From: Streptomyces sp. ISL-96
Lineage (GTDB): Bacteria > Actinomycetota > Actinomycetes > Streptomycetales > Streptomycetaceae
NCBI RefSeq assembly: GCF_018614035.1
Contig: NZ_JAGGPA010000028.1
Span: 36,517-100,516 of the forward strand
DNA: 64,000 bases
Direction of reading: 5' to 3'
Part shown: positions 43,216 through 52,230 of the stretch, in pieces
Numbering within the stretch: position 1 is the first letter of the stretch
How the letters are laid out: the number at the start of each line of letters is the position of its first letter
Notes under the pieces: generated by a model
Told to the model about the DNA's origin: nothing
What the model saw: only the letters and a program-made list of their open reading frames with translations
The model's database searches: none
Made by a program: the position numbers and the translations under genes

Positions 43216-44101
43216 CGGGCCCGCCGTCGTCCTCCGCGAGAAGCGCGTCACGCAGTGTCGTCAGGATGCGGGTGAGCAGCCGGGACACCTGCATCTGCGA
43301 GATTCCCATCCGCTCGCCGATCTCCCGCTGGGTCAGCTCCTCCACGAACCGCATGGTGAGGATCATCCGGTCCCGTTCGGGCAGTGTGGTCATCAGCGGC
43401 TTCAGCGCCACAACACACTCGACGGTGTCGTACGCACGGACCTCCTGGCCCAGGCAGCACTGCGCGAAGCCGACAGGAGCGTCCTCGAAGACCGCGTCGA
43501 GGGACCGGGCGTTGTAGCCGTTCGCCGCCCGCCGGCCTTCCCGGACCTCGCCCTCGTCCACGCCCAGGTGGGCGGCCAGCTCGGCGGCTGTGGGATCCCG
43601 GCCCAGCCCTTGCTCCAGGATGTCGGACGCCCGCGCGATGTCGATCCGGAGCTCCTGGAGGCGGCGCGGCACCCGGACGTCCCAGCTGTTGTCGCGGAAG
43701 AAGCGCTTGATCTCGCCCTCGATGGTCGGCAGCGCGAAGGAGGGGAACTCCACCGCGCGCCCGACGTCGAAGCGGTTGATGGCCTTGATCAGCCCGATGG
43801 TGCCCACCTGGACGATGTCTTCCATGGGCTGGTTCCGGTTGCGGAACCGCGACGCGGCGTACTTCACCAGGCTGAGGTTGATCTCGACCAGGGTGTTGCG
43901 GACGAACGCGTACTCCGGTGTCCCCTCCTTCAGTGCCGCCAGGCGCTCGAACAAGGAGTCGGAGAGGGTGCGCGCGTCCTGCGTGCCGAGAGTGTGCGGA
44001 TCCGGGATGTCCGGAAGACCGGCCAGCCCGGAGGGCCGGGAGCCGGATGCGGTGGAGTCGGAGTCGGATTCGGGTTCACGGGTACGCAGGCGGCTGGACA
44101 T
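43034..44101 (-). CDS. SigB/SigF-type RNA polymerase sigma factor
   Basis: This 355-residue stress sigma factor has region 2 (EDIVQVGTIGLIKAINRFD with VEFPSFALPTIEGEIKRFFRD), region 3 (VPRRLQELRIDIARA) and region 4 (LPERDRMILTMRFVEELTQREIGERMGIS, ending QVSRLLTRIL). Normal relatives end near LRDALLAE (residue 290). This frame runs on for about 65 Pro/Ala/Arg-rich residues that overlap the anti-sigma-type gene, so the true stop may have been lost or a sequencing error may hide it. A 75-base gap with a GGGTAA-like element lies upstream. Confidence 0.9.
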   Translation of the reverse strand: MSSRLRTREPESDSDSTASGSRPSGLAGLPDIPDPHTLGTQDARTLSDSLFERLAALKEGTPEYAFVRNTLVEINLSLVKYAASRFRNRNQPMEDIVQVGTIGLIKAINRFDVGRAVEFPSFALPTIEGEIKRFFRDNSWDVRVPRRLQELRIDIARASDILEQGLGRDPTAAELAAHLGVDEGEVREGRRAANGYNARSLDAVFEDAPVGFAQCCLGQEVRAYDTVECVVALKPLMTTLPERDRMILTMRFVEELTQREIGERMGISQMQVSRLLTRILTTLRDALLAEDDGGPATPPAAPGHVAPPPPPTPSCRHPEAASPSSARGAAARSGHARRARPRPTAGASDARGCRR

Positions 44102-44199
44102 GAGGCTCCTTCGACGCGCTGGGGGAACCGTCGTGCGAGCGTCCTGCCGATATCTTACCCAAATGGGCGTTTTAGTGCTCTTCGTCCTCGAGCTGTCCT

Positions 44200-45237
44200 C
44201 TAGCTCGCTTTGCGGCCCGCGAGCGGCGCCGTCTCTTCGCCGCTCCCCTTGCGTACGCCGTCCAGGAACTCCCGGATCGCGTCGGTGGACGTACGCAGCG
44301 GCTGCCAGTCGAGCTCCCGGCGCGCCCGGGACGAGTCGAGGACGGGCAGGCGCAGCACCGCGTCGAACAGGTGCGGCGACGCGGGCGCGAGGTGCGCACT
44401 CCAGGCCGCCGCCAGCGCGGCGCGGACCACTCCCGTGGGCACCCGCACCACCTTGGCCTCCAGCAGTTCCCCCAGTACCCGCGCGTCGACGACCGGGTCG
44501 GCGGCCAGGTTGAACGCTCCGCTCACTTCGCGCACTACGGCCTGCCGGTAGGCCTCGGCGGCGTCGTCGGTGTGCAGCGCCTGGAGGACGAGTCCCTTCA
44601 GATCGGGGACCCAGGGCAGCAGGTCCGGCCGCACCAAGGGCCCCGGAAGGAAACGTCCGGCGAAGATGCGCCGCTGCTCGCTCGCCGACGTCTCCTTGAA
44701 CAGGAACGCGGGACGCATGCGTACGACGCGGACGTGCGGGTGCTCGTACTCGTAGGTGTCCAGCACTCGTTCGAGATAGGCCTTCTCGCGACAGTACGCG
44801 GCGTCCGGCCAGCCGTGGGTGGGCCAGGACTCGTCGACGCCCGGGGCCTCCTTCGGCCCGGGCGAGTACGCGCCGACCGACGAGGCGTGCACCAGAGCGG
44901 GCACTCCGGCGACCGCGACCGCCTTGAAGACCCTGATGGACCCGAGGACGTTCGTCTGCCAGGTGACGACCGGGTCGTGGGTCGGCTGGAAGCGCCAGGC
45001 GAGATGGACCACGGCGTCAGCGCCGGCGAAGTGACCGGCGAGCCCGTCACCGTTGTCGTCCTCGCCCAGGTCCACGGCGGCCCACTCGGTACGCGGAAGC
45101 GTCAGCTCGGGGACCCTGCGCGCCAGGCCCAGGACCGAGCCGACCTGTGGGTCGTCCGCGAGTGCGCGCACCACGCTGGTGCCGACATTCCCGGTGGCTC
45201 CTGTGACGACCACCCGCAGCCCTGTTGTCTCGTTCAT
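44200..45237 (-). CDS. NAD-dependent epimerase/dehydratase family protein
   Basis: This 345-residue extended SDR has the Rossmann motif VTGATGNVGTS at about residues 11-21. SSVGAYSPGPK holds the Ser/Thr of the active site, and AAYCREKAYLER replaces the usual YxxxK as YCREK, which fits. A later VSGAFNLAADPV segment resembles nucleoside-diphosphate-sugar epimerases. It is the only sugar-epimerase-like gene besides the UXS-type gene, but it is 14 kb from the heptose operon. Function unknown. Confidence 0.85.
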   Translation of the reverse strand: MNETTGLRVVVTGATGNVGTSVVRALADDPQVGSVLGLARRVPELTLPRTEWAAVDLGEDDNGDGLAGHFAGADAVVHLAWRFQPTHDPVVTWQTNVLGSIRVFKAVAVAGVPALVHASSVGAYSPGPKEAPGVDESWPTHGWPDAAYCREKAYLERVLDTYEYEHPHVRVVRMRPAFLFKETSASEQRRIFAGRFLPGPLVRPDLLPWVPDLKGLVLQALHTDDAAEAYRQAVVREVSGAFNLAADPVVDARVLGELLEAKVVRVPTGVVRAALAAAWSAHLAPASPHLFDAVLRLPVLDSSRARRELDWQPLRTSTDAIREFLDGVRKGSGEETAPLAGRKAS

Positions 45238-45329
45238 GAGGCACTCCGTGATGTTGCTCGTCGTTGCCGTGCTCCGGACCAGGCGGACCTCCTTCGGGTC
45301 CCCAGAACAGATCGGGTGAAACGGGGCGA

Positions 45330-45671
45330 CTACCGCAGGAGCAAGGTCACGGCGGCGCACGCCCCGCTCGCCGCACCGGCGCACACGACGGACACGGCCA
45401 CGCAGCGCGTCTTGAGCTGTCGGTAGCGCTCCGCGTACTCGGCGCGCAGCGTGGTGGCGCGGGCCGCGATGCGAACCAGCGTGGCGCGCGAGGCGGCCAG
45501 ACGCTCGGCCGTGTAGACCCGTTCGACATCCTCGCGCTGCGCGGTGGTCAGCCACGGCAACTGCTCGGTGAAGCGGCCGGCATGGCGGCGCGCTTCCGCC
45601 ACCTCGGCACTCCACAGCAGGTAGCCCTCCAGTTGGGCCAGACCGCGGTCGCTCTCCATTTCGGGCTCCAC
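45330..45671 (-). CDS. small membrane-anchored protein, unknown
   Basis: This 113-residue protein is helical and charged (LAQLEGYLLWSAEVAEARRH, then RIAARATTLRAEYAERYR) and ends in one hydrophobic helix (VAVSVVCAGAASGACAAVTLLL), giving a C-terminal anchor. The GTG start follows GGGAGGAGCGG. It lies 36 bases after the ctaD-like stop in the same direction and may be co-transcribed. It is possibly an assembly or partner protein of that oxidase subunit. Confidence 0.6.
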   Translation of the reverse strand: MEPEMESDRGLAQLEGYLLWSAEVAEARRHAGRFTEQLPWLTTAQREDVERVYTAERLAASRATLVRIAARATTLRAEYAERYRQLKTRCVAVSVVCAGAASGACAAVTLLLR

Positions 45672-45707
45672 GCTTCCCGCTCCTCCCTTCGTCCCCCGGA
45701 CGGCGTC

Positions 45708-47444
45708 CTAACGCTGTCTGTCTCCCGGCGCCACTGTCGCGGAAGCGTCGGGGCGGTTGTGAGCCTGGTCGATGGCGGCGATCACGGGGTGGTGCAGGTC
45801 GAATGCCGGGGATTCGGAACGGATCCGGGGGAGCGTGACGAAGTTGTGGCGAGGCGGCGGGCAGGAGGTCGCCCACTCCAGCGAACGGCCGTAGCCCCAG
45901 GGGTCGTCGACCTTGACCGGCTCGCCGTACTTCGCCGTCTTCCAGACGTTGTAGAAGAACGGCAGCAGCGACATGCCCAGCAGGAACGAGCTGAGCGAGG
46001 AGACGGTGTTGAGAGCGGTGAAGCCGTCGGCGGCGAGGTAGTCCGCGTAACGGCGCGGCATGCCCTCGGCGCCGAGCCAGTGCTGCACCAGGAACGTGCC
46101 GTGGAAGCCCACGAACAGTGTCCAGAAGGTGATCTTGCCCAGCCGTTCGTCCAGCATCTTTCCGGTGAACTTCGGCCACCAGAAGTGGAATCCGGCGAAC
46201 ATCGCGAAGACCACGGTGCCGAACACGACGTAATGGAAGTGCGCGACGACGAAGTACGAGTCGGTCACATGGAAGTCCAGCGGCGGCGACGCCAGGATGA
46301 TGCCGGTCAGACCGCCGAAGAGGAACGTGACGAGGAAGCCGGTGGCCCAGAGCATGGGCGTCTCGAAGCTGAGCGAGCCCTTCCACATGGTGCCGATCCA
46401 GTTGAAGAACTTCACCCCGGTCGGCACCGCGATCAGGAACGTCATGAACGAGAAGAACGGCAACAGCACCGCGCCCGTCGGGAACATGTGGTGCGCCCAC
46501 ACGGTCGCGGAGAGGCCGGCGATCGCGATGGTCGCGCCCACCAGGCCGATGTAACCGAAGATCGGCTTGCGGCTGAAGACCGGGATGATCTCGGTGACGA
46601 TGCCGAAGAACGGCAGCGCGATGATGTACACCTCGGGATGGCCGAAGAACCAGAAGAGGTGCTGCCACAGGAGCGATCCGCCGACGGCCGGGTCGAAGAT
46701 GTGCGCTCCGAACTTGCGGTCCGCCTCCAGCGCGAGGAGAGCCGCGGCCAGCACCGGGAACGCGAGCAGGACCAGCACACCGGTCAGCAGGATGTTCCAG
46801 GTGAAGATCGGCATCCGGAACATCGTCATGCCGGGTGCGCGCATGCAGATGATCGTGGTGATGAAGTTGACCGAACCGAGGATCGTGCCGAAGCCGGAGA
46901 AGGCCAGACCCATGATCCACAGGTCGGCGCCGACGCCCGGCGAATGAACCGAGTCGTTCAAAGGGGAGTACGCGAACCAACCGAAGTCCGGCGTGCCGTC
47001 CGGGGTGAGCAGGCCGCCCACCGCGATGGTCGAGCCGATGAGGTACAGCCAGTACGCGAACATGTTCAGCCGCGGGAAGGCCACATCGGGCGCGCCGATC
47101 TGCAGCGGCATGATCCAGTTCGCGAATCCGGCGAACAGCGGCGTCGCGAACATCAGCAGCATGATCGTGCCGTGCATCGTGAACGCCTGGTTGAACTGCT
47201 CGTTCGAGATGATCTGCGTGCCGGGACGGGCGAGTTCGGCGCGCATCAGGAGCGCCATGACCCCGCCGATGACGAAGAACATGAACGACGTGATCAGGTA
47301 CAGCGAACCGATCGTCTTGTGGTCGGTGGTGGTCAGCCACTTGATGACGACGCTGCCCCGCCGGTGGGGGTGGACCGGAAGCTCGTCCTCGTAGCTCTCT
47401 TCCGGCTCCGGACCGGCCGGTCCTGCGGTGTCCATCGTCGTCAT
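45708..47444 (-). CDS. ctaD: cytochrome c oxidase subunit I (aa3-type), stand-alone copy
   Basis: This 578-residue heme-copper oxidase catalytic subunit has twelve membrane helices. All expected ligands are visible: heme a His in TMHGTIMLL, CuB His and cross-linked Tyr in FGHPEVYIIALP, CuB HH in WAHHMFPTG, and heme a/a3 His in VVAHFHYVVFG. The Glu-containing D-channel is the standard GHPEVY type. The ATG follows GGAGGAA. No genes for subunits II or III, or for the bc1 complex, are present, so this is a paralogue that must borrow partners. The last 40 residues are divergent. Confidence 0.94.
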   Translation of the reverse strand: MTTMDTAGPAGPEPEESYEDELPVHPHRRGSVVIKWLTTTDHKTIGSLYLITSFMFFVIGGVMALLMRAELARPGTQIISNEQFNQAFTMHGTIMLLMFATPLFAGFANWIMPLQIGAPDVAFPRLNMFAYWLYLIGSTIAVGGLLTPDGTPDFGWFAYSPLNDSVHSPGVGADLWIMGLAFSGFGTILGSVNFITTIICMRAPGMTMFRMPIFTWNILLTGVLVLLAFPVLAAALLALEADRKFGAHIFDPAVGGSLLWQHLFWFFGHPEVYIIALPFFGIVTEIIPVFSRKPIFGYIGLVGATIAIAGLSATVWAHHMFPTGAVLLPFFSFMTFLIAVPTGVKFFNWIGTMWKGSLSFETPMLWATGFLVTFLFGGLTGIILASPPLDFHVTDSYFVVAHFHYVVFGTVVFAMFAGFHFWWPKFTGKMLDERLGKITFWTLFVGFHGTFLVQHWLGAEGMPRRYADYLAADGFTALNTVSSLSSFLLGMSLLPFFYNVWKTAKYGEPVKVDDPWGYGRSLEWATSCPPPRHNFVTLPRIRSESPAFDLHHPVIAAIDQAHNRPDASATVAPGDRQR

Positions 47445-47586
47445 TACGACGTTCCTCCGGTCGACAATCGCGTGCGGCGGCCCGTCGGCCTCCTGCCCGG
47501 GAGCCAATCAGGCGCGCGGCGCGGATGCGCGACCGGCGGCTGGCACGTCGTCGATTTCACCCGTAGGGCCCCGGGCGTCGAAACCG

Positions 47587-48843
47587 TCAGGCGGGACCGG
47601 GCAGGGCGGAGCCGGTGGCACCGGAGGCCGGAGAGACGGGACCCGGCGGCTCGGGCGCCGGAGAATCCGGCGCGGGCGACTCGGGGGCCGGAGAATCCGG
47701 CGCGGGCGACTCGGGGGCGGGGGACTCGGGGGCCGGCTCGGAGGTAGGCGGTTCGGGCGAAGGCGGCTCATCCGTCGGCGGCTCCGTCGCGGGGGACTCG
47801 GTCGACGGTGACGACTTGTCCGGGGAAGGCGATGGGGAATCCGTCTCCTTGGTGGGCGGCGGAGTCGTCTCGTCCTTGTTGCCCGTGTCGCCCGCGTCGC
47901 GGGCGAACCACTCCTCCTTCTCCGGGTCGAACAGGACGAACTCGTCCACCGGCTTCGGCGCGGGCTGCACTGTCACGACGTTCGTGGGCCGGTACGCGGG
48001 CCACGGGTTGCCCACCCGCTTGGCCGTGCCCTCGATGCGGACCGGCGGGAGCAGCGGATTGCCGCACGCGCAGCGCACCCGGGGCACGCCGCGGGCGTCC
48101 ACGAGAACGGCCGTGCCTGACTGCAGTACGGCCTGATAGGGCGTGGCAGCGCCGTTCCGGTAGCCGTGGTTGGTGACCCGGGTGTCCATCCGCAGCTGCA
48201 CGGGAGTCAGCGACCGCAGATACGCGGGTACGCCGGTGGGCTCGATGTCCAGTACGGACGCGAACGCCTTGTTCTTGTCCTGCTGCGAGGTGAGTGCGGA
48301 GATCTGCTTCTCCACGTTGCAGCTGGCGACGTTCCGGGTCCCCCCGTACAGGCCGGGCTCGGACCCCTCCACCGCCCGGGTGACGTTGGTCTGTGTCGGC
48401 GATACGGTCGGCCGCACGCTCGGCGGTGGGGTCGGCGGCTGCGACGTCGCGGTCTGGTGCGCCGTCGACTCGGTGTACGGATCGGGCCCCGACGAGCCCG
48501 CGGTCTCCAGGAACACCTCTCCGCCCGCGACCGATCCGCTGTCGGGGCGTGTCAGTACGACGGTGACCACCACCGCGGCCACCAGAAGGGCGGCGATGGC
48601 GGCGACCCGGGGTACCGACCGCCACCAGGGACGGCCCGGGCCCTCGGGCCCGCCCGTACCGCCCGTACCGCCGGGACCACCCGGACCGCCGCCGCTCGGG
48701 GGGCCGGAGGGTGATTCGGGCGGGGGCGGCGGACTCGGTTCACCCGGTTGACCCGGCTGACCAGGGCGAGAGGGGCCCGAGAGCGGGCCGGAGGGGGGTC
48801 CTGTGGGGCGGCCGGACGGCGGCGGTTGGGCACTCACGGGCAT
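47587..48843 (-). CDS. single-pass anchored protein with extracytoplasmic domain (DUF6777-like)
   Basis: This 418-residue protein has a Pro/Gly-rich cytoplasmic N-terminus (about 1-70), one membrane helix (VAAIAALLVAAVVVTVVL, about 80-97) and an extracytoplasmic domain with GGEVFLETAGSSGPDPYTEST and two or three Cys (VASCNVEKQ, RCACGNPLLPP). A long Pro/Glu/Ser tail with exact repeats follows. It fits the Streptomyces DUF6777 family from memory. An upstream TTG gives three extra residues and was rejected. It neighbours the kinase/FHA-transporter locus and is probably part of it. Confidence 0.75.
   Translation of the reverse strand: MPVSAQPPPSGRPTGPPSGPLSGPSRPGQPGQPGEPSPPPPPESPSGPPSGGGPGGPGGTGGTGGPEGPGRPWWRSVPRVAAIAALLVAAVVVTVVLTRPDSGSVAGGEVFLETAGSSGPDPYTESTAHQTATSQPPTPPPSVRPTVSPTQTNVTRAVEGSEPGLYGGTRNVASCNVEKQISALTSQQDKNKAFASVLDIEPTGVPAYLRSLTPVQLRMDTRVTNHGYRNGAATPYQAVLQSGTAVLVDARGVPRVRCACGNPLLPPVRIEGTAKRVGNPWPAYRPTNVVTVQPAPKPVDEFVLFDPEKEEWFARDAGDTGNKDETTPPPTKETDSPSPSPDKSSPSTESPATEPPTDEPPSPEPPTSEPAPESPAPESPAPDSPAPESPAPDSPAPEPPGPVSPASGATGSALPGPA
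47658..47717. repeat. two perfect 30-base tandem repeats
   Basis: Identical 30-base units at 47658-47687 and 47688-47717 encode PAPESPAPDS-type repeats in the tail of the DUF6777-like protein. Copy number is likely to vary between strains. Confidence 0.85.
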
Positions 48844-48990
48844 TCTTCCCAACGTAGGGATTGGTCCCAGTTCGTAGTCTTCTTACCACTCTGAGTGCCT
48901 ATTTTGTTCCTTGTACCCGTACGGCCCGCAAGCCGGCGCAGTCGGCCCTCCCCGGCGGCGGACCGCCCGTCCCGTGCTTAGCGTGGCAGC

Positions 48991-50286
48991 GTGAGCCAGC
49001 AGGAGATCAGCTACCAAAAGGGCGCGATGCGCGCCGCACACCTCTGGCGTGACGCCCTTGTGGCGGCGCTCGCCGGCCTGGCGGCCATGGCCGTCATGGC
49101 GACCCTCGGCCTGTGGGCCGCGGGCGCGACCGACCTGCCGGATGGCGGCTTCCCGCGCGTCGTCGCGGCCGTCGTCGTGATGGCGGTCGGCGGATCGGTC
49201 GACATCTCCGGAGGCGCCGGGGCGATCGCGGAGACGAGAGCCGACCTCTCGGCGCTGCCCCTCTCGGTGACCCTCGCAGGAGCCCTGGTGACCGCCACCG
49301 GCTTCCTGCGGCCGCTGCGGCACCGGGCCGTCGCCAGTACCCGTGAACTCGCCGGACGAGCCGCCCGGTTGGCGGTCCTGTGGGCCATCGGGCTCGTCCT
49401 TGTCTCGCTGCTCGCGCGGCACACGTTCCGGATCCCGCTGGGGGATCCGACGGACGGCCTCCTCGACGACTTGCTGGACGACGCCGCACCCGAGGTCGGG
49501 TTCCGGACCGACATCCCCCTCACCCTCGTGTTCGGACTGCTGTGGCTGGCGGGCCTCCTCATCCTGGCCCTCCTCGTGTCGCGCCGGGCCCCGCTCCCCG
49601 CCCGCCTGGTGCGCTACCAGGAGCCTGTACGCCCGGCCGCCTTCGCCATGGTGGCGCTGCTGCTCGCGTACGTCGCCCTGGCACTGGTCATCGCGCTCGT
49701 CGTCGTGGTGACGCACGGCCACCGCGCCGAGACGTTCGCCGTGATCCTTCTCGGACTGCCGAACCTCGCCTGGCTCGCCCTCACGGTGGGCATGGGCGCG
49801 TCCTGGGAGGGGAAGGTGGAGGGGCCCTTCGGGCTGCCGATGCCGCGCGTACTGGACGAGGTACTCCGTACGCGGGACATCTCCACCCTCAATCTCGGTA
49901 CGCTCACCGAGCACGACGGACGGGCCTGGTGGCTGCTGGTCGCCGCCGCGGTCCTGGTGACGGCCGCCGCGTTCCTCATGGCGGTCCGCTCACCCGCACG
50001 GGTGCGGGCCTGGCAGCACGCCGTACACATGGCCGTCGGCCTCACCCTGACGGTGCTGATGATCTGTCTGGTCGCCAGGCTCTCGGCGCACTACGGCCTG
50101 TCACTGCTGGGCATCGGAGACTTCCTGGACCTCGGCAGCGCCCTCGGGGGAGAGGTCTCGCTGCGGCCGCGACTGTGGACGGCGCTCGGACTCGCGGTGC
50201 TGTGGGGACTGCTCACGGGCTTCCTGGGCAGCGCGCTCGCCGCCCGCGTGCACCGGCGGGGCGAGGTCGCGCCCAAGGCCCCCTGA
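48991..50286 (+). CDS. polytopic membrane protein (streptophobe-like)
   Basis: This 431-residue protein has about ten hydrophobic helices and starts (GTG) with a short polar leader before MRAAHLWRDALVAALAGLAAMAVMA. A loop with DLSALPLSVTLAGALVTATGFL and a longer external segment with GMGASWEGKVEGPFGLPMPRVLDE separate the helix blocks. It matches from memory the 'streptophobe' family of Streptomyces. It is convergent with the kinase gene (19-base gap) and divergent from the DUF6777-like gene. It could be a membrane partner of the FHA transporter. Confidence 0.75.
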   Translation: MSQQEISYQKGAMRAAHLWRDALVAALAGLAAMAVMATLGLWAAGATDLPDGGFPRVVAAVVVMAVGGSVDISGGAGAIAETRADLSALPLSVTLAGALVTATGFLRPLRHRAVASTRELAGRAARLAVLWAIGLVLVSLLARHTFRIPLGDPTDGLLDDLLDDAAPEVGFRTDIPLTLVFGLLWLAGLLILALLVSRRAPLPARLVRYQEPVRPAAFAMVALLLAYVALALVIALVVVVTHGHRAETFAVILLGLPNLAWLALTVGMGASWEGKVEGPFGLPMPRVLDEVLRTRDISTLNLGTLTEHDGRAWWLLVAAAVLVTAAAFLMAVRSPARVRAWQHAVHMAVGLTLTVLMICLVARLSAHYGLSLLGIGDFLDLGSALGGEVSLRPRLWTALGLAVLWGLLTGFLGSALAARVHRRGEVAPKAP

Positions 50287-50305
50287 CAGCCCCTGCGCCC
50301 CCCGC

Positions 50306-51316
50306 TTACCGGACGTACCCGCGGAAGACCGGCAGCGCCCAACGGGGCGGCGCGGGCGGCATTCCGGGCGTGGCGGACCAGCCGTCGACGTGCGGGTCCG
50401 CGTGTGGCGGCGGACGGCCCTGCGGCCCGATGGCGGCCGCCGCCGCGGCGCGCAGCGCGGCCACGAACTGCAGGCAGGAGCCGTACCGGTCGTCCGGGCT
50501 CTTGGCGAGCGCCTTAGCCAGTACGTCGTCGACCGCGGCCGGGAGGTCGGGGCGCAGCCCGGTCAGGGGCGGCGGCGGGTCGAACTGGTGGGCCCACAGC
50601 AGCGCCATGTCGTCGTCGCGCTGGAAGGGCGGCGTCCCGGCCATGGTTTCGTGTACGACGCAGGCGAGACTGTAGACGTCGCATCTGCCGTCCACCGGGC
50701 GTCCGGAAATCTGCTCCGGCGCGACGTAGTCGAGCGTGCCGACGAACTGGCCGACGGTGGTGAAGCCGGTCAGCGACAGCGACTTCTTCGTCAGGCCGAA
50801 GTCCGTGAGGTACACGTGCTCCGGGTGGTCGCTGTCCGTACCCTCCGCGACCAGGATGTTGCCGGGTTTGACGTCCCGGTGCACGAGGTCGTGGTCGTGG
50901 GCGGCGTCGAGCGCGGACGCCACCTGCGCGGCGATCCGGGTCGCGGTCGCCAGCGGCAGCGGGCCCTGCCGGTCGAGGAGGTGGCGCAGGTCCTGACCGG
51001 CGACGAAGCGCATGGCGATGTAGAGAACACCGTCGGTCTCACCGGCCTCGAACACCGGCACGATGTGCGGATGGTCGATCGCGGCGGCCACCCGCGACTC
51101 GTGGGTGAACCGCCGGCGGAAGGTGTCGTTGCGCGCGAGTTCGGGCGCGAGCAGTTTGAGGGCGACCGTACGGTCCAGGCGCAGGTCTTTGGCGCGGTAG
51201 ACCACGGCCATGCCGCCGCGGCCGATCTCGCTCTCCACGAGGTAACCGGCGATCTGGCTGCCGAGCAGCTCGGACGGCCTTCCGGCCATGCCGGATTCGC
51301 GCGGGGCGCGTGCCAT
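50306..51316 (-). CDS. soluble Ser/Thr protein kinase (PknB/PknF-like)
   Basis: This 336-residue Hanks-type kinase has all core motifs: the Gly-loop IGRGGMAVVY (31-40), Lys54 in VALK, HRDVKPGN (146-153), DFG (172-174) and a Thr-containing activation loop (TGFTTVGQFVGTLDYVAPEQ). After the kinase domain only a 40-residue Pro-rich tail follows; there is no membrane helix or PASTA domain, so it is cytoplasmic. The ATG overlaps the stop of the Thr-repeat protein gene (TAATG). It is third in an operon after a double-FHA ABC transporter and that protein, so both are likely substrates or partners. Confidence 0.93.
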   Translation of the reverse strand: MARAPRESGMAGRPSELLGSQIAGYLVESEIGRGGMAVVYRAKDLRLDRTVALKLLAPELARNDTFRRRFTHESRVAAAIDHPHIVPVFEAGETDGVLYIAMRFVAGQDLRHLLDRQGPLPLATATRIAAQVASALDAAHDHDLVHRDVKPGNILVAEGTDSDHPEHVYLTDFGLTKKSLSLTGFTTVGQFVGTLDYVAPEQISGRPVDGRCDVYSLACVVHETMAGTPPFQRDDDMALLWAHQFDPPPPLTGLRPDLPAAVDDVLAKALAKSPDDRYGSCLQFVAALRAAAAAAIGPQGRPPPHADPHVDGWSATPGMPPAPPRWALPVFRGYVR

Positions 51317-52218
51317 TACCCGTCACCGGGCCGGGTGGGCGGATGCGGTGCGGCGCGGTCGCCGGGCTCGACAACCCGCGTCGGCTCGCCGCCACGGGCA
51401 CCGTCGCCGCGGACCTCGTCGGAACGCGCCGCCCCATCACCCACGACCCGCGTGGGTTCCGGTGGTGCGGGGGCGCCGCTGCGGGGCGGTCCGTCTGGGT
51501 CGGTGCCGACGACCCGCGTGGGCTCGGGTGGTGCGGGGGCGCCGCTGCGGGGCGGCCCATTGGGGTCGGCGTCGACGACGCGCGTGGGTTCCGGTGGGGG
51601 CGGCCGGGAGGCGTCCGGGGCGGCGGGGGTGACCACTTGGGTGGGGTCCGGAGCCGCCACCGTGGGCTCCGGCGGGGCGGTGGGGGGCCGGTCGGCCACC
51701 TGGGTGGGTTCGCGGGGCGGGGCGTTGCTGTTGCCCGGGGTCGACGAGGTCGCGTACGTGATGAGGTGCGTGCCGTCGCAGTACACCCAGCGCTCGTGCT
51801 CCGCGTCGTACAGCCACACCGACTCGCCCTCGACCACCAGCCCCACCCGCAGCCCCCGCGTGCGGCGGCGGAAGCCCTCGCCGTCCGTGCGGCCCGCCGT
51901 CAGGTCCTCCGCCGCCCGCCGGTACTGACTCAGGGACTCCTCCACGCGGGCCAGGAGTGGCCGTGGGTCCGCCGTACGGGCGCCTGGTTGTCCGGCGACC
52001 GGAGGCTCCTGCGGTACGGACACGAGCAGCCGGCCGTCGACCCACGCCGACCAGCCGTTGGCGCAGAGGATCTGCCCCCAGTCGCCGCGCCGGCTGATCA
52101 GCTGGACCGGAAGCAGCGGATCGAGCGGTTCGGTGGGCCGGGACATGTCCGGCGCCTCCCAGGCGGGCAGCCCGCTCTGGGGGACCACATGCGTGGGACG
52201 GAAGTCGGGAGTCGTCAT
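51316..52218 (-). CDS. protein with SH3-like domain and repeated EPTRVV motifs
   Basis: I do not recognise this 300-residue protein as a named family. Residues about 35-70 (LLPVQLISRRGDWGQILCAN) and 120-157 (LVVEGESVWLYDAEHERWV) look like small beta-rich SH3-like or ligand-binding units. The C-terminal half (about 165-300) is Pro/Ala/Asp-rich and holds seven Thr sites in EPTQVA, EPTVAA, DPTQVV or EPTRVV contexts (T172, T186, T193, T212, T234, T256, T280). Another (T9, RPTHVV) is at the N-terminus. Three lie in 22-residue repeats. Such sites suit a Hanks kinase, and pThr with Val at +3 is a recognised FHA ligand type. It lies 12 bases after the FHA-transporter gene and is coupled to the kinase gene, so a phospho-scaffold role is inferred. 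Confidence 0.7.
   Translation of the reverse strand: MTTPDFRPTHVVPQSGLPAWEAPDMSRPTEPLDPLLPVQLISRRGDWGQILCANGWSAWVDGRLLVSVPQEPPVAGQPGARTADPRPLLARVEESLSQYRRAAEDLTAGRTDGEGFRRRTRGLRVGLVVEGESVWLYDAEHERWVYCDGTHLITYATSSTPGNSNAPPREPTQVADRPPTAPPEPTVAAPDPTQVVTPAAPDASRPPPPEPTRVVDADPNGPPRSGAPAPPEPTRVVGTDPDGPPRSGAPAPPEPTRVVGDGAARSDEVRGDGARGGEPTRVVEPGDRAAPHPPTRPGDG
51440..51596. repeat. 66-base tandem repeats encoding EPTRVV units
   Basis: Two full units and a partial third encode PEPTRVV followed by Asp-rich and GPPRSGAPAP segments, with a 22-residue period (T212, T234, T256). They lie in the C-terminal part of the Thr-repeat protein. DNA identity is high, so expansion and contraction between strains is likely. 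Confidence 0.85.
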
Positions 52219-52230
52219 GGCGCTCCGTTC

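Noticed and set aside
44200..47340. 1046-codon frame joining an upstream stretch to the epimerase gene
   Set aside because: Only its C-terminal 345 codons are the epimerase. The rest is out of frame with the cytochrome oxidase gene it covers, so it is not a fusion protein.
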